DNA of 6,010 nucleotides, taken from positions 1-6,010 of the forward strand of contig JAEXEM010000233.1 in the NCBI GenBank assembly GCA_023401045.1, read 5' to 3'. A program made the position numbers and the translations under genes. Below are positions 3,578 through 6,010 of the stretch, one piece after another. The notes under the pieces are model-generated. The model did not search any database. It had not been told where the DNA came from and saw only the letters and a list, made by a program, of their open reading frames with translations. This DNA is from Actinomycetes bacterium (GTDB lineage Bacteria > Actinomycetota > Actinomycetes > Actinomycetales > Cellulomonadaceae). Numbering within the stretch: the first letter of the stretch is position 1; each line of letters opens with the position of its first letter.

Positions 3578-6010
3578 ATGCTGCGACGGCTCGGAATCCG
3601 CGCCAAGGTCTTGGCGGTCCTCGCCGTGCCCATGCTCGTCCTCGTCGGCGCGGGCGCCTACATCTCGAACAACGCCCTCCAGGACCTGCGCTACGCACGG
3701 GCGACGCAGGGGTTCGTCCAGGCGCTCGAGGCGATGGCCCCCGTGACGGCCGCGTTCCAGCAGGAGCGCATCACCTCCCTCACCGGCGGGACGCAGGAGC
3801 AGATCGACGAGGCGCGGCGGGTCACCGACCGTGCCCTGGACGACGCGCGGGAGTACACGGGCGCCGTCGAGGTCGCCTACTTCCCGGACGCGGTCGTCCG
3901 TGACTTCCGCCGCCAGCAGACCGCGTACAGCACGAAGCTCGTCCAGCTGCGCGAGCGCGTCGACACCGGTGCCCAGCAGGTCATCGTCGGCAACGCCTTC
4001 TCCGACATCGTCGACGGCCAGCACCGCGTCATCGAGGGTGTCGCCAACGCGCTGCGCGACCGTGAGCTGGCGTCCTACGTCACGGCGAACCTCGAGGTCT
4101 CCCGCCTCGTCGACTCGATCATCGTCCAGTACGTCCAGGGCGCCGAGCTCTTCGCCGCCCAGGCCGACAGCCCGACGGCCGGCCGCACCTTCTCGGCCAC
4201 GTCGTCGGCCGTCGAGCTCGCCCGTGAGCGGGCACGCGCCGCGGTCGCGTCGCTCGAGCTCGAGGGCGTCGCGCTGAGCGCCGGCGACCCGTCGACCCAG
4301 CTGCTGTCCTTCCGGGCCGTCCTCGGCACCGGCACCGTCGAGGCGATCTCGCAGCGCGACCCGGCGCAGTGGACCGCCGAGACGACCCGCCAGCTCGACT
4401 CGCTGTCGCAGGTGAGCGGCGGTGTCATCGACGCCGCCCGTGAGCAGGCCGCGCAGGGCGCCCAGGCCGCTCGTGACACGGCACTCATCACCATCGCGCT
4501 CGCCCTCGCGGCCCTCGCCGTCTCGTTCCTCCTCGCCATCACCGTCGCCCGCTCCATCGTCGTCCCGCTGCGTCGCCTCACCAGCGCCGCCGCCGACGTC
4601 CGCGAGCAGCTGCCCCGCCTCGTCGAGCAGGTGGCCACGCCGGGTGAGGGGCCCGAGATCACCCTCGCCCCCATCCCCGTGCGGTCGAGCGACGAGGTCG
4701 GCCGTCTGGCCCAGGCGTTCAACGCCGTCAACGCCACGACCGTCCAGGTCGCCCAGGAGCAGGCCGCGCTGCGTGGCTCCATCGCCGAGATGTTCGTCAA
4801 CGTCGCCCGTCGCGACCAGGTCCTCCTCAACCGGCAGCTGTCGTTCATCGACTCCCTCGAGCGCGCCGAGGAGGACCCCGGCACGCTGGCGAACCTCTTC
4901 CGCCTCGACCACCTCGCCACCCGGATGCGTCGTAACGCGGAGTCCCTCCTCGTGCTCGCCGGCATCGACTCGGGCCGTCGTCTGCGCGACGCCATGCCGC
5001 TGTCCGACGTCATCCGGACCGCCTCGTCCGAGATCGAGCAGTACGACCGCGTCGAGCTCGACCTCCAGGTCGACCCGCACATGCTCGGCTTCAACGCGCT
5101 CTCCGCCGCCCACCTCATCGCCGAGCTGCTCGAGAACGCGACGGTGTTCTCCGAGCCGGAGACGCCGGTCGTCGTGTCGACGGGCATCGTCGGCGGGTCG
5201 GTCGTCGTGCGCATCGCGGACCAGGGCCTCGGCATGACGGACGCCGAGGTCGAGGCCGCGAACCGCAAGATCGTCTCGGTCTCCGCGAGCGACGCGCTCG
5301 GAGCCCAGCGCCTCGGCCTCTTCGTCGTCGGCCGCCTCGCCCAGCGCCTCGGCGCCGAGGTCCAGCTGCGCAAGCGCGCCGGCGGGACCGGCACCGAGGC
5401 CGTCGTGCAGTTCCCCAGCACGCTGTTCTCCGCCAACGAGGTCGCCGGCTACGGGTCCCTGCCGCCCGCGAGCGCCCCGGTCTCCGCGCCCACGCCGCAC
5501 GTGGCGGCGCCCGAGGTCCGCGAGGTCGACCTCGCCGGGCTCACCGACGGCCAGACGTCGCTCGGTCTGCCGCGTCGTCGCCGTGGCGACGAGGCCGCGG
5601 CCGCCCCTGCGGCCCCGGGCGCGCCCACGGCCGACGACGACCGGCCGATCCCGGTGCCCGCGCTCGGCGGCGGCGCGAACCCGCTGCCCTCGCGCTCCCG
5701 CAAGACCTTCGACGAGGACAACATCGTCCTGCCCGTCGCGCCGTCGGCCACGCTGTCGCCCGAGCTCTCGGACGACGCCGGCGGGTGGACGCCTGCCGTC
5801 GTGGCCACACCGCTGTCCACCGGTCTGCCGACGCGCTCGCGCTCGTCCGCGCCCGCCGTCCCCGAGGAGCCGCTGCCCCCGGTCTCGACGGGTGCCGCAC
5901 CGGCGGACCCGGCCGCGCGTGCCGGCCTGTTCTCCGGGTTCCGCACCCGCGACGCCCTGCCCGCCGAGGCACCCGTCCAGGACGCCCCCGCCCAGGGGTC
6001 GACGTGGGCC
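3578..6010 (+). CDS. Nitrate/nitrite sensor-like membrane histidine kinase (CvnA type), 3' end outside window
   Basis: The frame runs 811 codons from ATG 3578 without a stop and leaves the window. A short basic start is followed by TM1 (about 11-31), a helical extracytoplasmic domain (about 40-295) of the NIT family with a Gln-Gln-Glu-Arg motif at 61-64, TM2 (about 302-323), and a HAMP linker (Pro330-Leu331, Asp372-Glu-Val-Gly375). Next is a DHp-like helix with Arg-Leu-Asp-His-Leu-Ala-Thr-Arg, whose His445 is the probable phosphoacceptor. The HATPase domain has N-box Glu-Leu-Leu-Glu-Asn-Ala (516-521), G1 Asp-Gln-Gly-Leu-Gly (548-552) and G2 Arg-Leu-Gly-Leu (578-581), so ATP binding looks intact. 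From about 620 onward the chain is Pro/Ala-rich and probably disordered, with three Leu-Pro-x-Arg-x-Arg motifs. The family senses small ligands outside the membrane; nitrate/nitrite is the family label, and the actual ligand here is unknown. In Streptomyces such proteins (CvnA) head conservons that signal to a Ras-like GTPase, so cvnB-, cvnC- and cvnD-like genes may follow. No response regulator is visible. Confidence 0.92.
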   Translation, partial: MLRRLGIRAKVLAVLAVPMLVLVGAGAYISNNALQDLRYARATQGFVQALEAMAPVTAAFQQERITSLTGGTQEQIDEARRVTDRALDDAREYTGAVEVAYFPDAVVRDFRRQQTAYSTKLVQLRERVDTGAQQVIVGNAFSDIVDGQHRVIEGVANALRDRELASYVTANLEVSRLVDSIIVQYVQGAELFAAQADSPTAGRTFSATSSAVELARERARAAVASLELEGVALSAGDPSTQLLSFRAVLGTGTVEAISQRDPAQWTAETTRQLDSLSQVSGGVIDAAREQAAQGAQAARDTALITIALALAALAVSFLLAITVARSIVVPLRRLTSAAADVREQLPRLVEQVATPGEGPEITLAPIPVRSSDEVGRLAQAFNAVNATTVQVAQEQAALRGSIAEMFVNVARRDQVLLNRQLSFIDSLERAEEDPGTLANLFRLDHLATRMRRNAESLLVLAGIDSGRRLRDAMPLSDVIRTASSEIEQYDRVELDLQVDPHMLGFNALSAAHLIAELLENATVFSEPETPVVVSTGIVGGSVVVRIADQGLGMTDAEVEAANRKIVSVSASDALGAQRLGLFVVGRLAQRLGAEVQLRKRAGGTGTEAVVQFPSTLFSANEVAGYGSLPPASAPVSAPTPHVAAPEVREVDLAGLTDGQTSLGLPRRRRGDEAAAAPAAPGAPTADDDRPIPVPALGGGANPLPSRSRKTFDEDNIVLPVAPSATLSPELSDDAGGWTPAVVATPLSTGLPTRSRSSAPAVPEEPLPPVSTGAAPADPAARAGLFSGFRTRDALPAEAPVQDAPAQGSTWA

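Noticed and set aside
3458..5500. A 680-codon open frame on the minus strand
   Set aside because: It is antisense to the sensor kinase, whose domains are clear. Its product is Arg/Asp/Gly-rich low-complexity sequence typical of the mirror frame of high-GC genes, and it has no recognisable motif.
1..6010. tRNA/rRNA genes, CRISPR arrays, insertion sequences, integrase or toxin-antitoxin genes
   Set aside because: None seen: no repeat-spacer pattern, no transposase-like frame, no tRNA-like cloverleaf noticed, and base composition is even across the window.

Overview
The window is about 70-75% G+C, with strong G/C bias at third codon positions and tightly packed genes on both strands. With a bacterial proteasome activator and an actinobacterial-type nitrate/nitrite-sensing histidine kinase, this points to a high-GC actinomycete. 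A Micrococcales member such as Cellulomonas or a relative is my best guess, but that is an inference from style and gene content, not a database match.

Layout, left to right. (1) 1-369 (+) is the 3' end of an RhtA/EamA-type drug/metabolite exporter. (2) 424-1005 (-) is bpa, the ATP-independent proteasome activator, ending in the proteasome-docking tail Gly-Gln-Tyr-Leu. It converges on the exporter across 54 bp. (3) 1085-2317 (+) is an AGE-superfamily sugar isomerase closely resembling YihS, divergent from bpa across 79 bp. (4) 2339-3334 (-) is a zinc-free quinone oxidoreductase of the PIG3/QOR type, convergent with the isomerase across 21 bp. (5) 3335-3577 is a 243-bp divergent intergenic region. 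It holds the oxidoreductase promoter, a pair of related CCG-N3-CGG sites and a good ribosome binding site. (6) 3578 to the window end (+) is a large membrane sensor kinase (TM, nitrate/nitrite-sensing-like domain, TM, HAMP, DHp, HATPase, then a disordered Pro/Ala-rich tail). It is still open at base 6010 after 811 codons.

The five genes do not form one pathway. Every neighbouring pair is convergent or divergent, so each is probably its own transcription unit. The exporter, isomerase and oxidoreductase are ordinary metabolic genes and bpa belongs to the Pup-proteasome system. The kinase is probably the first gene of a longer operon. In actinomycetes this kinase architecture commonly opens a conservon (kinase, roadblock/LC7 protein, DUF742 protein, Ras-like GTPase), and that operon would lie beyond the right edge.

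The most useful non-gene signals are the -10-like hexamers placed 6-7 bases before the start codons of three genes (probable leaderless mRNAs), the paired CCG-N3-CGG sites upstream of the kinase, and three Leu-Pro-x-Arg-x-Arg motifs in the kinase tail. I saw no RNA genes, mobile elements, CRISPR arrays or clear signs of recent transfer, and no system I would call wholly new.
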